The notes: generated by a model not told the origin, from the letters alone. A stretch of DNA of 56,132 bases from Pseudoalteromonas phenolica (GCF_005886345.1 NZ_PNEC01000033.1:1-56132); one strand, 5' to 3'. Shown: positions 17,548 through 26,161, counted from the stretch's first letter. Numbers and translations are program-made.

Positions 17548-17606
17548 ATTTTTGGCAATGATAGCATCGCTCGTGCGAAAGCACCATCAACAAAAAAGGG
17601 GCCCTT

Positions 17607-18746
17607 GTGCAAAGTAAATTACCTAATTTAGGCGTGAGCATATTCTCGCAAATGACTGGTTTGGCTAATCAGTATCAAGCACTGAATTTATCTCAGGGTT
17701 TTCCTGAATTTGACGCACCGACGCTGTTAAAAGAGCGACTGGCATATTACAGTCAAAGTGGTTTTAACCAATATGCGCCATCGAGTGGTGTACCTGCTTT
17801 ACAACAGCAAATCGCGCAATTGGTTGAGCGCAAGTATGGCCTGACGGTGAATGCAGAGCACTCTGTTACGGTGACATCGGGTGCAACCGAAGCCTTATAT
17901 GTGGCTATTCAGGCATTAGTTAGTCCTGAAGATGAAGTGGTTGTATTTGACCCTGCTTACGACTCTTATAAGCCAGCGATTGAGTTAGCGGGCGGCAAAA
18001 CCGTGCATATCGCGCTAACTGCGCCAGATTATAAAATTGATTGGCAGCAAGTGGCTGAGGTAATTACAGATAAAACCAAAGCCATTATTATCAACACCCC
18101 ACATAACCCAAGCACTAAGACGTTAAAGCAAGCTGACATCGAGGCGTTAAAACATTTACTTGAGCAGCATGACTTATATCTGATCAGCGATGAAGTCTAC
18201 GAGCATATTTGCTTTGATGGGCAAACGCATCTAAGTGCTTTGCGTGACGAAAGCTTATTTGCCCGCAGTTTTGTGGTGTCGAGTTTTGGTAAAACATTCC
18301 ATTGCACAGGTTGGAAAATGGGTTATTGCGTGGCATCAGCGGCATTGATGACGGAATTTCGCAAAATCCATCAGTATGTAAACTTCTCGAGTTTCACGCC
18401 AGCACAGTTGGCTATCGCCGATGCGATGGCCGAGCAGCCTGAGCACATTGACGAGTTAAGCGCGTTTTATCAGCAAAAGCGCGACCTGTTAATCGAAGCG
18501 CTTACACCGAGTCGCTTCAAAATTTTGTCAAGCGAAGGCACTTATTTCTTATTGTTAGATTACAGTGATATTTCTGAATTAGACGATGTGGCCTTTTGCG
18601 AATACCTTGTCAAAGAAGTGGGCGTTGCTGCGATCCCATTAAGTGTATTTTATAACCAAGCACCGAATGACAAAGTGATCCGTTTGTGTTTTGCCAAAGA
18701 AGACTCAACATTGATTGCAGCTGCGGAGAAATTATGTCAGCTATAA
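17607..18746 (+). CDS. mtnE: methionine aminotransferase of the salvage pathway (YbdL-like)
   Basis: The 379-residue PLP enzyme of fold type I transfers an amino group, usually from glutamine, to 4-methylthio-2-oxobutanoate, giving methionine. The N-terminus (ALNLSQGFPEFDAP) and LSQGFPEF block are typical of the YbdL/KAT family; the Schiff-base lysine is K229 in SFGKTFHCTGWKMGY. It starts with GTG, preceded by AAAAAAGGGG. The pairing with an omega-amidase immediately downstream, overlapping by 13 bp, supports glutamine as amino donor. mtnE is the functional name; ybdL is the closest E. coli relative. Confidence 0.88.
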   Translation: MQSKLPNLGVSIFSQMTGLANQYQALNLSQGFPEFDAPTLLKERLAYYSQSGFNQYAPSSGVPALQQQIAQLVERKYGLTVNAEHSVTVTSGATEALYVAIQALVSPEDEVVVFDPAYDSYKPAIELAGGKTVHIALTAPDYKIDWQQVAEVITDKTKAIIINTPHNPSTKTLKQADIEALKHLLEQHDLYLISDEVYEHICFDGQTHLSALRDESLFARSFVVSSFGKTFHCTGWKMGYCVASAALMTEFRKIHQYVNFSSFTPAQLAIADAMAEQPEHIDELSAFYQQKRDLLIEALTPSRFKILSSEGTYFLLLDYSDISELDDVAFCEYLVKEVGVAAIPLSVFYNQAPNDKVIRLCFAKEDSTLIAAAEKLCQL

Positions 18747-19522
18747 ACTCAGAAACCTTAAAAGTTGCCTTAGTGCAAAGCGATATTGTTTGGTTACAGC
18801 CGCAGCAAAATCTAGACAACCTAACGATGCAATTGCAGCACATTGAGCCGGTTGATTTAATTCTTTTACCTGAAACCTTTGCCACAGGGTTTGCGATTAA
18901 CTTAGCTTCTGCAGAAGCTGAGCAAGGGCCTGTTTTTAACTGGATGCAAACGCAAGCCACTGCACACAATGCGGTGGTTGCTGGCTCTGTACTGGTTGAG
19001 CAACAAGGCAAGAAAGCCAATCGCTTTTATTGGTGCAGGCCTGATGGCAGCTTTGAGTTTTATGATAAGCGCCATTTATTTTGCCTAGGCAAAGAAGGTG
19101 ACTATGTACGTGCTGGTGATAGCCGTAAAGTCTTTACAATTAATGGTTTTAGATTGTTACCGCAGATTTGTTATGACTTACGCTTCCCGGTGTTTCAGCG
19201 TAACCGTAACGACTATGATGTGATGGTTAATGTCGCTAACTGGCCTGCGGCGAGACGCCGTATTTGGGATACCTTGTTACAAGCTCGCGCCATTGAAAAC
19301 CAATGTTATGTGTTAGCCAGTAACCGTGTAGGTGATGATGGCAATGGCGTTGCGCATAATGGCGGAACGGCTGCCTATGATTTTGTTGGTGAAGCTTTGG
19401 CTCAGGGTGAAGATAACAAGCTTGGGGTTGTGATCACAGAACTTAACAAAGAAAAGCTTGAGCAATTTAGAAAAAGCTTTCCAGCCCACCTAGATGCGGA
19501 TGATTTCTCGATTAATTTTTAG
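18734..19522 (+). CDS. mtnU: omega-amidase (YafV-like, nitrilase superfamily)
   Basis: The 262-residue amidase hydrolyses 2-oxoglutaramate, the product left when glutamine donates its amino group to the salvage keto acid, and so pulls the transaminase reaction forward. The catalytic triad is E47 in LLPETFATGF, K in YDKRHLF (about 111) and C146 in QICYDLRFPVF. It matches E. coli YafV in length and in these blocks. The ATG at 18734 overlaps the aminotransferase end by 13 bp, so the two are coupled. Confidence 0.88.
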   Translation: MSAINSETLKVALVQSDIVWLQPQQNLDNLTMQLQHIEPVDLILLPETFATGFAINLASAEAEQGPVFNWMQTQATAHNAVVAGSVLVEQQGKKANRFYWCRPDGSFEFYDKRHLFCLGKEGDYVRAGDSRKVFTINGFRLLPQICYDLRFPVFQRNRNDYDVMVNVANWPAARRRIWDTLLQARAIENQCYVLASNRVGDDGNGVAHNGGTAAYDFVGEALAQGEDNKLGVVITELNKEKLEQFRKSFPAHLDADDFSINF

Positions 19523-19560
19523 ATATTAACCGGCTAATTAACCGAAGCTCTGGTTAATCA

Positions 19561-19598
19561 AATAAAAATGGGCGCGTGAATACGTGCCCATTTTTATT
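19561..19598. terminator. bidirectional terminator after the amidase gene
   Basis: AATAAAAATGGGC (19561-19573) pairs with GCCCATTTTTATT (19586-19598). It lies between convergent genes and has a smaller inner stem. Confidence 0.85.
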
Positions 19599-19623
19599 AC
19601 TCATTTTTTCTACTCAAGATGTA

Positions 19624-20097
19624 TTACAGCTTTTCTAAAATAGATTCCGCTTTTGATACTTCAAATTCACCTGCCGCTTCTACTGCAAGCTCAGTCACAA
19701 CGCCATTGTCAATGATCATGGCATAACGCTGTGAGCGCACACCGCCAAAGCTGCCTGTTTCTTTATCTAGACCAATGGCTTTAGTGAATGCCGCATCGCC
19801 ATCACCTAACATCATTAACTCGCTCGCATTGTGTGCTTCACCCCAAGCTTTCATTACAAATGCATCGTTTACAGACACACAAGCAATAATATCAACGCCC
19901 TTTGCTTTGATTTGATCTGCAAGTACCACATAACCAGGTAGGTGGGCGGCAGAGCAAGTTGGTGTGAAAGCGCCAGGAACTGCAAATAACACAACTTTTT
20001 TATCTGCAAATAATTCAGTCACTTGGTGGTTTTGCATGCCATCAGCAGTCAGTTCGGTTAACACAGCATTTGGTAGAGCTTGGCCTTGTTCGATCAT
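19624..20097 (-). CDS. peroxiredoxin of the Prx5 class
   Basis: The 157-residue peroxiredoxin has the peroxidatic cysteine in PGAFTPTCSAAHLPGY (C48) and the arginine-containing GVRSQRYAM segment, as in Prx5/PMP20-type enzymes that reduce hydrogen peroxide and organic hydroperoxides with thiol donors. A second cysteine in IIACVSVND is the only other one in the region, so the resolving partner is uncertain. It lacks a fused glutaredoxin domain found in some relatives. I use the ATG at 20097 with GAGAGAAG upstream instead of a TTG five codons earlier. Confidence 0.9.
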   Translation of the reverse strand: MIEQGQALPNAVLTELTADGMQNHQVTELFADKKVVLFAVPGAFTPTCSAAHLPGYVVLADQIKAKGVDIIACVSVNDAFVMKAWGEAHNASELMMLGDGDAAFTKAIGLDKETGSFGGVRSQRYAMIIDNGVVTELAVEAAGEFEVSKAESILEKL

Positions 20098-20152
20098 GAT
20101 ATCTTCTCTCAATGTAATTAGTTTACAGAGTTTAGCTTTAAATTTGATAGAT

Positions 20153-20187
20153 AAACACCGAGAAAGAGTAAGGTTTATTCGGTGTTT
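20153..20187. promoter_or_regulatory. inverted repeat upstream of the peroxiredoxin gene
   Basis: AAACACCGA (20153-20161) and TCGGTGTTT (20179-20187) are perfect 9-bp arms around 17 bp, located 55-90 bp upstream of the peroxiredoxin ATG and in front of the secreted-protein gene on the other strand. It may be a regulator site or a hairpin in a leader; I cannot tell which. Confidence 0.4.
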
Positions 20188-20286
20188 AATTAATGTAAGT
20201 AAAATGTTTATTTTTGTTTTTCTTGATGATAGGTTATTCCCTGCTCATTATTGGGCGAAATTAAAATATTAATAAGGACAATTAAA

Positions 20287-20691
20287 ATGAAAAAACTAAT
20301 CGCTTTGATGGCGCTTGTTGCAGGCCTGTTCTCAGTTAACTCTTACGCTAACTCTGTATCATGCTATGTAGATACAATGAAGTACGATAACTATACGCAA
20401 AACCGTTGCTGGGGTGCTGAGTCAAATCCTAGTTTTGACCCAAAAGTTGCGTTCAAAGTAAATACGACAAAAGAAGTTTCTCGTGTAGATTGGACGTTCA
20501 GCGGTATTTATGACCGTTCAAGTGCGAGTAAGTGTACGGGCACGACATGTGTGGTAGATGTATACAAAATAGAAGAAGGTTATATGACAGCATGTGTAGA
20601 TAAGATCTATTATAAAGATTACACATGGGCTGATGTGAATTGGTGTGCTGATGCAGAATATATGTATTCACGTTCAGGTGCATGGAACTAA
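20287..20691 (+). CDS. small secreted protein with six cysteines, unknown
   Basis: The 134-residue product starts with a signal peptide (MKKLIALMALVAGLFSVNSYA, cleavage near residue 21). The mature part of about 113 residues contains six cysteines, all in the mature region, enough for three disulfides, and is rich in Tyr and Trp. AAGGA lies 8 bp upstream of the ATG. I do not recognise a family and find no catalytic motif. It stands alone between a divergent peroxiredoxin and a convergent DJ-1-like gene. Confidence 0.75.
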   Translation: MKKLIALMALVAGLFSVNSYANSVSCYVDTMKYDNYTQNRCWGAESNPSFDPKVAFKVNTTKEVSRVDWTFSGIYDRSSASKCTGTTCVVDVYKIEEGYMTACVDKIYYKDYTWADVNWCADAEYMYSRSGAWN

Positions 20692-20709
20692 TTAGCTTTT
20701 CTTTTAAAA

Positions 20710-20735
20710 ACAAGTGCCATAATTATGGCACTTGT
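20710..20735. terminator. 26-bp perfect palindrome between convergent genes
   Basis: The left arm ACAAGTGCCATAA is followed directly by its exact complement. It lies just after the secreted-protein gene and before the end of the DJ-1-like gene, where a terminator for either strand is expected; the T-run is weak. Confidence 0.6.
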
Positions 20736-20742
20736 ATTAGGT

Positions 20743-21879
20743 CTACATCTTATTCAATGCATTCACCATCGCCTCTGCAACAGCCTTTGATGACTGAAAG
20801 TTAGTACCAGTTATTATTCTTCCATCAACTTCAACATAAGATTGATTACGTTCACCATATTTAAATACGCCACCTCTTTGCTTTATGAGTGTTTCTATTT
20901 CAAAAGGAAACTCTTGGTAGTAAGCGGCATCTGTTCTTTCAAAAGCAATAGGGTAACCGCTGATGGTTTTACCTGACACTAAATACTCACCGTTACTCAG
21001 TTTTAAATTCACAATGCCCGCAGTGCCATGACACACCGATGAGACTATACCTTGGTTTTGTTCGTATACCAGCATTGAAATTTCTTGAAGCGCTTTATTT
21101 TCTGCGACTTGATACATGGCATTACCACCACCGACATAATGTACGGCTAAATACTGACTGGCATCGATTTGCTCTGGTTTTGCAGTATTAGCAAGCGCAT
21201 ACATAAAGTCTCGGTCGTAGATATATTTGCGATGCATAGGATCTGAAGTATTGATGTACGCAAGTGGTAATTGACCGCCTTTAGGGGTTACAAAATCAAC
21301 TTGATAGCCAGCCTTAATAAATACATCGTAGGCATGAACGAGTTCTGAAAAGCTAGTACCCGTCGCTAGTTTTGAATTACCATGAAAATCGGCACTCGAG
21401 GCAATAAATAGCACGCGTTTACCTGCTGCAAGCTTAAGCTGCTTTTTGTTTGTCTCAGTTTCAATTTGGCTAGCTGTTTTACTGACGATTAGCCATTTGT
21501 CATCAAATCGTTTTAATAAGAACTGATCAATATACTGTTTTACTGGCTTGTCAGTGGTGATTTTGGCTCTAGCGACCGCTGTATTACCGTCTGCTTTGAG
21601 CGATAATAAATGACCAGTTCTAGACTTTGATTTATTACTAAACCAACTCGCGTATTCAGACGCTGATACTTGCCAAAAAGGTTTTTTACTGTGGTTAAGT
21701 AATAGCTGTGCCTGCGGGTGAAAAGCCGACTTTATTAATGTTGGATCCGCGTTACTTGTACCGTCAAGATAGTTTTGAATAACCTGTTTAACCGCTGAGT
21801 TGTCTGCTAGGCGATTATTAGCCCAACCAATAGTTGGGCTTAAAAAGGTGGTGATTAAAATTAGATACAGCCATTTCAT
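20743..21879 (-). CDS. exported NTF2-like plus DJ-1/PfpI domain protein
   Basis: The 378-residue protein has a signal peptide (about 1-20), then an NTF2-like domain of the lumazine-binding or SnoaL type (about 25-135, with LDGTSNADPTLIKSAFHPQA), then a DJ-1/PfpI domain (about 148-375). The nucleophile-elbow cysteine is in SVCHGTAGIVN (about C282) and the DJ-1 domain also shows VDFVTPKGG. DJ-1 enzymes act on glyoxals, proteins or hydroperoxides; the exported fusion is uncommon. The ATG at 21879 follows GGAG. The AraC-type gene upstream reads the same way and may regulate it. Confidence 0.85.
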   Translation of the reverse strand: MKWLYLILITTFLSPTIGWANNRLADNSAVKQVIQNYLDGTSNADPTLIKSAFHPQAQLLLNHSKKPFWQVSASEYASWFSNKSKSRTGHLLSLKADGNTAVARAKITTDKPVKQYIDQFLLKRFDDKWLIVSKTASQIETETNKKQLKLAAGKRVLFIASSADFHGNSKLATGTSFSELVHAYDVFIKAGYQVDFVTPKGGQLPLAYINTSDPMHRKYIYDRDFMYALANTAKPEQIDASQYLAVHYVGGGNAMYQVAENKALQEISMLVYEQNQGIVSSVCHGTAGIVNLKLSNGEYLVSGKTISGYPIAFERTDAAYYQEFPFEIETLIKQRGGVFKYGERNQSYVEVDGRIITGTNFQSSKAVAEAMVNALNKM

Positions 21880-21965
21880 CTTTGTGCTCCATAAGTAATG
21901 TCTGCACAAAGTTAAATTATATGCATATATAACAATAAGCTAGGTTATATTCTAAGAGTCCAACC

Positions 21966-22994
21966 TTATATTTCAGTAGTTCGATATTGGTTTGGGGTCA
22001 TACCTGTTTGTTGCTTGAAGGTACTATAAAACGTAGATGACGCGCTGAACCCACATCGCTCTGCCACTTCTTCTACAGGCATATCAGGATAAGCTTTCAA
22101 GCTTTCTTTTGCTTTGGTTATGCGTTGTGTATTAATGAACTGCTTAAAGTTCATTTGGTAGTGATCGTTGAGTAATTGAGAGAGCTGTGTGTGAGTTACG
22201 CTCATGCGCTTTGCAAGTCGCGGCAGAGTTAGTTGCGGGTCTAAATAAACCATCTCAGTCGCAATTAAATTATTCAGTAAGTTTGAGAAGCGGGTAGTTT
22301 GTTCTGTGCTGAGTTTATTATTTTGATATTTGCTTTGCGTGGTCGAGGCCTTCTCCTGCCATTTAGATTTAAGTGCCAATAGCAGGGTAAGATATAACAC
22401 CAGTGAAAAGCTTAATGCTCCCATAATATAAGAAGTATAAGAGGCTGTGAAATAGACCGTCCAAATTAGCCAGCTACCCGCTAAGACGACAAAAGGCTGC
22501 TGTGTTAATAATTGCTTTGACAGCGCTAATTTTTCGGTATTTCTTCGAGTGTACATAACAGAAGCTATGACCAAACTAATCAACCATAAATAACTCGAAC
22601 CGCGGTAGATCCAATATTGCCATAGTTCTAAATAATCTTGATAAGGGAAGAGTATGCCAATGATCACTGTTGCAATAATAAAGCAATTCAGTGTGATTGT
22701 GAGCCGTTTCATAGTTAAGCTATTGAGGGTCGATTGTGCAACATAAGCAAGGATACAAGGGCCAATTAGCAGGCAAGCAGTCAACCCCAGCTGTAAAATG
22801 CTCTTATCTAACGTAGGCGTGAAATAAAACGCCACCGACTTACCAATTCTGACACTCAACAAAGTCAGCAATATAGCTAACCAATTATCGGTATCTTGCT
22901 TATCTTTCTTTAAAAGTAGAAACAGGGCTAACAGCAGGCCATTGAATGCCCCCAGTGATGAGAAAAAAAATAACAGGTGTGAAGAAACGCTCAT
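21966..22994 (-). CDS. AraC-family regulator with a membrane N-terminal half
   Basis: The 342-residue protein has about seven hydrophobic segments in the first 205 residues and a cytoplasmic AraC-type DNA-binding domain at the C-terminus (about 235-340, with VAERCGFSASSTFYSTFKQQTGMTPNQYR). Such proteins sense a signal at the membrane and bind DNA directly. It lies upstream of the DJ-1-like gene with an 86-bp gap and is probably its regulator; this is inference. The closest general type is the 7TM-AraC group found in Bacteroidetes and Alteromonadales. Confidence 0.85.
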   Translation of the reverse strand: MSVSSHLLFFFSSLGAFNGLLLALFLLLKKDKQDTDNWLAILLTLLSVRIGKSVAFYFTPTLDKSILQLGLTACLLIGPCILAYVAQSTLNSLTMKRLTITLNCFIIATVIIGILFPYQDYLELWQYWIYRGSSYLWLISLVIASVMYTRRNTEKLALSKQLLTQQPFVVLAGSWLIWTVYFTASYTSYIMGALSFSLVLYLTLLLALKSKWQEKASTTQSKYQNNKLSTEQTTRFSNLLNNLIATEMVYLDPQLTLPRLAKRMSVTHTQLSQLLNDHYQMNFKQFINTQRITKAKESLKAYPDMPVEEVAERCGFSASSTFYSTFKQQTGMTPNQYRTTEI

Positions 22995-23073
22995 ACTCTT
23001 TGATAGTGTTTTTCTTTACTATCCCAAATTGCGGTGGTGAGTGCAATTTAAAGCATAGGAGCGTTTTAAAAAG

Positions 23074-23784
23074 TTATACTTTTTGACGTGATAGTTTGGG
23101 CTCTATAAATAGCAAAACCAATCCCATCACAGCACTAAATAAACCAATAAATTGCAGCATAACATTTCCAATTCTGGTTTTAGCTTGCTTGCCTTGCAAA
23201 TAGTATTTTCTTTTACCTGATTGGGTATCAAGGACGAGATATTTACCTTGATATTCAAATGTTAGTTGAGTACTGATTTTTTTTCGTTTTAACATTTCAA
23301 GATTTTTCTGTATTCGAGCCTCTGGAGTGTCTTCGAACTCAGCCCATACGCGAAAGATATCTTCTGGCTCTCCCGCTAAAATGATGCCATTAGAGCGATA
23401 CTCATATTGAGTTTCTGATAGTAGCAGCTTTTGGAAACCGACATAAAAGCTTGCTACGCCAAACGCAATTAATAGCATGGCGCTATAAAGCAATGTACGC
23501 TGCTTTCGTTCAGAAGTGACTTGCTGTGAAGTGTACCAACTATCTAGATCGGGGATATGTCTTAGCGACGCCATATTGCCTTTGTCTTTTAAACCCGACA
23601 TAAATGCATCGACATCCATTGATAGCGCACTGAGCAATTGCCTAAAAACCTCATTAGAGGGAGTAGATTTATCATTCTCAAGTTTTGATAAATAACTTTG
23701 CTCTACCTGCATACGTTCAGCAAACTGCGGTTGGCTTAATTCCATATCTGTACGCAGCTGTTTGATATATTGTCCGAGTGTCAT
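23074..23784 (-). CDS. membrane-anchored HTH (XRE/Cro-type) regulator
   Basis: The 236-residue protein opens with an XRE-type helix-turn-helix (residues 3-60: LGQYIKQLRTDMELSQPQFAE). Residues 97-118 are a first transmembrane helix and 207-227 a second, leaving about 90 residues between them on the outer side, with charged sequence FRVWAEFEDTP. ATG at 23784 follows an AGGA site; an upstream extension of 22 residues (to 23850) is possible but unlikely. It may be a one-component membrane sensor. The neighbour on the left is another membrane-tethered regulator. Confidence 0.8.
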   Translation of the reverse strand: MTLGQYIKQLRTDMELSQPQFAERMQVEQSYLSKLENDKSTPSNEVFRQLLSALSMDVDAFMSGLKDKGNMASLRHIPDLDSWYTSQQVTSERKQRTLLYSAMLLIAFGVASFYVGFQKLLLSETQYEYRSNGIILAGEPEDIFRVWAEFEDTPEARIQKNLEMLKRKKISTQLTFEYQGKYLVLDTQSGKRKYYLQGKQAKTRIGNVMLQFIGLFSAVMGLVLLFIEPKLSRQKV

Positions 23785-23895
23785 AACCGATTCCTGTTGT
23801 TGTGGTAATTGACGCATTATTCTTGGTAATTCATCCATAAATACCAACATGAATATTTAGGAATGTTTATGAATATTAAGTTTTTTATTTCAATT

Positions 23896-24993
23896 CTATG
23901 CTTGCAGCGCGTTTTTGACATGTTTTGCAATGGCCATGCTGGCTGTGAGTCCGGGGGACTCAATACCAAATAAATTCACTAGACCCGTTATACCATGTTG
24001 CAGCTCAGTTTGAATGACGAAATCTTGTTGACCGCTTAAAGTGAGCTTAGGGCGAATACCCGCATAATCACAATGTAGCTTGGTTTCGTCCAAGTCGGGC
24101 CAGTAGCGTTTTATCGCCGATACAAATTTGGCTTTTTGTGTTACGTCAGTTTGATAATTCAGGTTATCAATAAATTTGGTATCAGGGCCAAACTTGAGTT
24201 GATTAGCCATATCTAGGGTCGCGTGGATCCCTAGGCCATGTTGTTCAGGTATGGGATAAATAAGGTGCTTGAATGGGTGTTTGCCTTGATAGGTAAAGTA
24301 TTGGCCGCGGCAGTAATGCAGCTCAGGAATTAAAGTGTGATTGACTCCTTCAATGTGCCGCGCAACATCTTGTGCAAATAGCCCTGCGGTATTGATAAGG
24401 CTCTTACAATGCAACTGCATTTCTTCGCCATCACAGTACAAAGAGACCACAAACCCAGTTTCATCAGGTACGGCTTTCACAAAGCGTGTGTTTGCAACAT
24501 ATAGACTCTGATTTTGCTCAATCTGTGTGATGAAAGAGTTCATCAACTGATGACTATCAATAATGCCTGTAGAAGGCGAGTAGAGTGCTTCGCTGAAGTG
24601 AAGGTCTGGCGCATAGTGGTGCTGTGCTTGTTTAGAAAGCCAGACTAAATCGTCAACGCCATTGTTAAGTGCTTGTAGGCGTATGGCTTCGAGCTTCTCT
24701 GCTTCATCATGGTTTTGTGCAATTAATACTTTACCTATAGGTTTGACGGGCACATGAAATGCTTGGCAGTGTTTATAAAGGTGTACTTTACCTTGCACAC
24801 AGAGCGACGCTTTTAAACTTTCGGTGGGGTAATAAATACCAGCGTGGATGACTTCGCTATTACGGCTTGAAGTGTGTTCACCAAAATGTGCATTTTGTTC
24901 AATCACTAAGACATTTTGTGATTGACTGAGTTCGGCACCGATTGCTAATCCGACGACGCCAGCACCAATCACTAAGGTTTCTATTTTATCCAA
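23896..24993 (-). CDS. FAD-dependent oxidoreductase, LhgO-like
   Basis: The 365-residue flavoprotein of the DAO/glycerol-3-phosphate dehydrogenase superfamily has the dinucleotide motif IGAGVVGLAIG (9-19) and VIEQNAHFGEHTSSRNSEVIHAGIYYP, which matches L-2-hydroxyglutarate oxidase (LhgO) and L2HGDH. It likely oxidises L-2-hydroxyglutarate or a related hydroxy acid to the 2-oxo acid with quinone or oxygen. No csiD/gabD genes lie nearby, so the assignment rests on the family only. The following gene is unrelated. Confidence 0.82.
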   Translation of the reverse strand: MDKIETLVIGAGVVGLAIGAELSQSQNVLVIEQNAHFGEHTSSRNSEVIHAGIYYPTESLKASLCVQGKVHLYKHCQAFHVPVKPIGKVLIAQNHDEAEKLEAIRLQALNNGVDDLVWLSKQAQHHYAPDLHFSEALYSPSTGIIDSHQLMNSFITQIEQNQSLYVANTRFVKAVPDETGFVVSLYCDGEEMQLHCKSLINTAGLFAQDVARHIEGVNHTLIPELHYCRGQYFTYQGKHPFKHLIYPIPEQHGLGIHATLDMANQLKFGPDTKFIDNLNYQTDVTQKAKFVSAIKRYWPDLDETKLHCDYAGIRPKLTLSGQQDFVIQTELQHGITGLVNLFGIESPGLTASMAIAKHVKNALQA

Positions 24994-25056
24994 AACATCA
25001 TGCTCTTAACTTAATGTGCTGTGAGTTTAACAAGCAGTTAGGCATGCTGTCAGCGA

Positions 25057-25275
25057 TTAGTGCTCTTCATTTTTCATTAGCAATATCGTCAGATAAATCT
25101 TAGTCGGTAATGAGCAAATTAAGCCAATTGCAATGCAAGCTGCGCCTATAATGAAGCCTAGTGGGCCCATATGCGCGAGCCATTCTTTACTGATAATAAA
25201 GTGGCCTGTCACGATGAGGATTAAACCAATCACGATGAAGACTTTTAGCAGTTTTATTTGTTCTTTAGCGGTCAC
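25057..25275 (-). CDS. small two-span membrane protein, unknown
   Basis: The 72-residue protein starts with GTG (MTAKEQIK) preceded by TGGAG. It has two strongly hydrophobic spans, about 10-28 and 36-54, then CSLPTKIY and a charged end (MKNEEH). No family is recognised. It sits upstream of the oxidoreductase gene on the same strand with a 63-bp gap. Confidence 0.6.
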   Translation of the reverse strand: MTAKEQIKLLKVFIVIGLILIVTGHFIISKEWLAHMGPLGFIIGAACIAIGLICSLPTKIYLTILLMKNEEH

Positions 25276-25677
25276 AACTGGGCTCCAAATACATATTCCA
25301 CTAAGGAGATAATTAGAGCCTAACTTGTAAAAATGCAGTGCGCGATAAGCTACTCTATCTATTATTGTGCTAAATCAAATAAAGAATATTAAACAGGTCA
25401 TGTGTAGTTGCGCTGGCTTTGTGACGCTTTAAATAACCTGAGCTTTGGTTAAGAGATTTACTAACGTATTGATATTGAATTTATAAGTTCTTTTTCAAGT
25501 CTGCAGCCGGAGACTTTTAGCGATAACACCGCTCACGCGTCCTGCTATCGCCAAGGTACCTACATCCATATAGGCAAGGCGAATTTACGCGTCAATAGCT
25601 GGCCTATTGCAAGTAAATTCAACGCAGTTAACGTTGAAAGTAGCCGCTGAAGATAGATTTATTATCCAGAGCTCAGG
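25276..25677. other. 402-bp gene-free region
   Basis: No reading frame of note. The right 245 bp is an inverted-repeat element described separately; the rest is plain AT-rich intergenic DNA. Confidence 0.5.
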
Positions 25678-25680
25678 TTA
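25434..25680. repeat. MITE-like element with imperfect inverted ends
   Basis: The left end TAACCTGAGCTTTGG (25434-25448) and the right end CCAGAGCTCAGGTTA (25666-25680) are inverted copies; extending to 27 bp, 22 positions match. The interior has no gene. The right tip supplies the stop codon (TAA on the minus strand) of the thioesterase gene. A clear target-site duplication could not be assigned. Confidence 0.55.
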
Positions 25681-26133
25681 AATAGGCAGCTTGTTGGCGC
25701 GCTCAATAACTGCCGCTGTCATACGCGAAATACAGCACAATTCGCCTTTTGCATTGGTGATTTTAACTTCCCATACTGAGGTACGTTTACCCAAATGCAG
25801 GGGGGTCGCTATAGCCGTTAAGGTACCGTTACGCGACGCCTTGAGGTGATTGGCGTTGATCTCTTGGCCGACACAATAAAATTGTTCAAAATCGACGGCA
25901 AAATTGGCGGCGTAACTGGCTACCGTTTCTGCAAGGGCCACATTTGCACCGCCATGCACCATACCGATTGGGTTATGATGACCGGCTGTTGCAGGCATGG
26001 TGGCAACTAGGTAGTCATCACCAATTTCAGAAATTTCGATCCCTAAGGTTTTCATTAGGGAGCCTTTGCCATGTAAACCCGCATCCAGCTTTTGGCATAG
26101 CTCAAGTGTGATTGGGTGATACCAAATGGCCAT
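25678..26133 (-). CDS. hotdog-fold acyl-CoA thioesterase, YdiI/MenI-like
   Basis: The 151-residue protein matches the YdiI/MenI-type 4HBT family: MAIWYHPITLE start, GMVHGGANVALAETVASYAA with the HGG motif and a catalytic glutamate, then LHLGKRTSVWEV and a late CCISRMT. In E. coli this is 1,4-dihydroxy-2-naphthoyl-CoA hydrolase with broad acyl-CoA activity. No menaquinone genes are here, so the substrate is open. The stop codon lies in the neighbouring repeat tip. Confidence 0.85.
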   Translation of the reverse strand: MAIWYHPITLELCQKLDAGLHGKGSLMKTLGIEISEIGDDYLVATMPATAGHHNPIGMVHGGANVALAETVASYAANFAVDFEQFYCVGQEINANHLKASRNGTLTAIATPLHLGKRTSVWEVKITNAKGELCCISRMTAAVIERANKLPI

Positions 26134-26161
26134 CTTAACTTACCTGCTTATTGAGAGTTGG

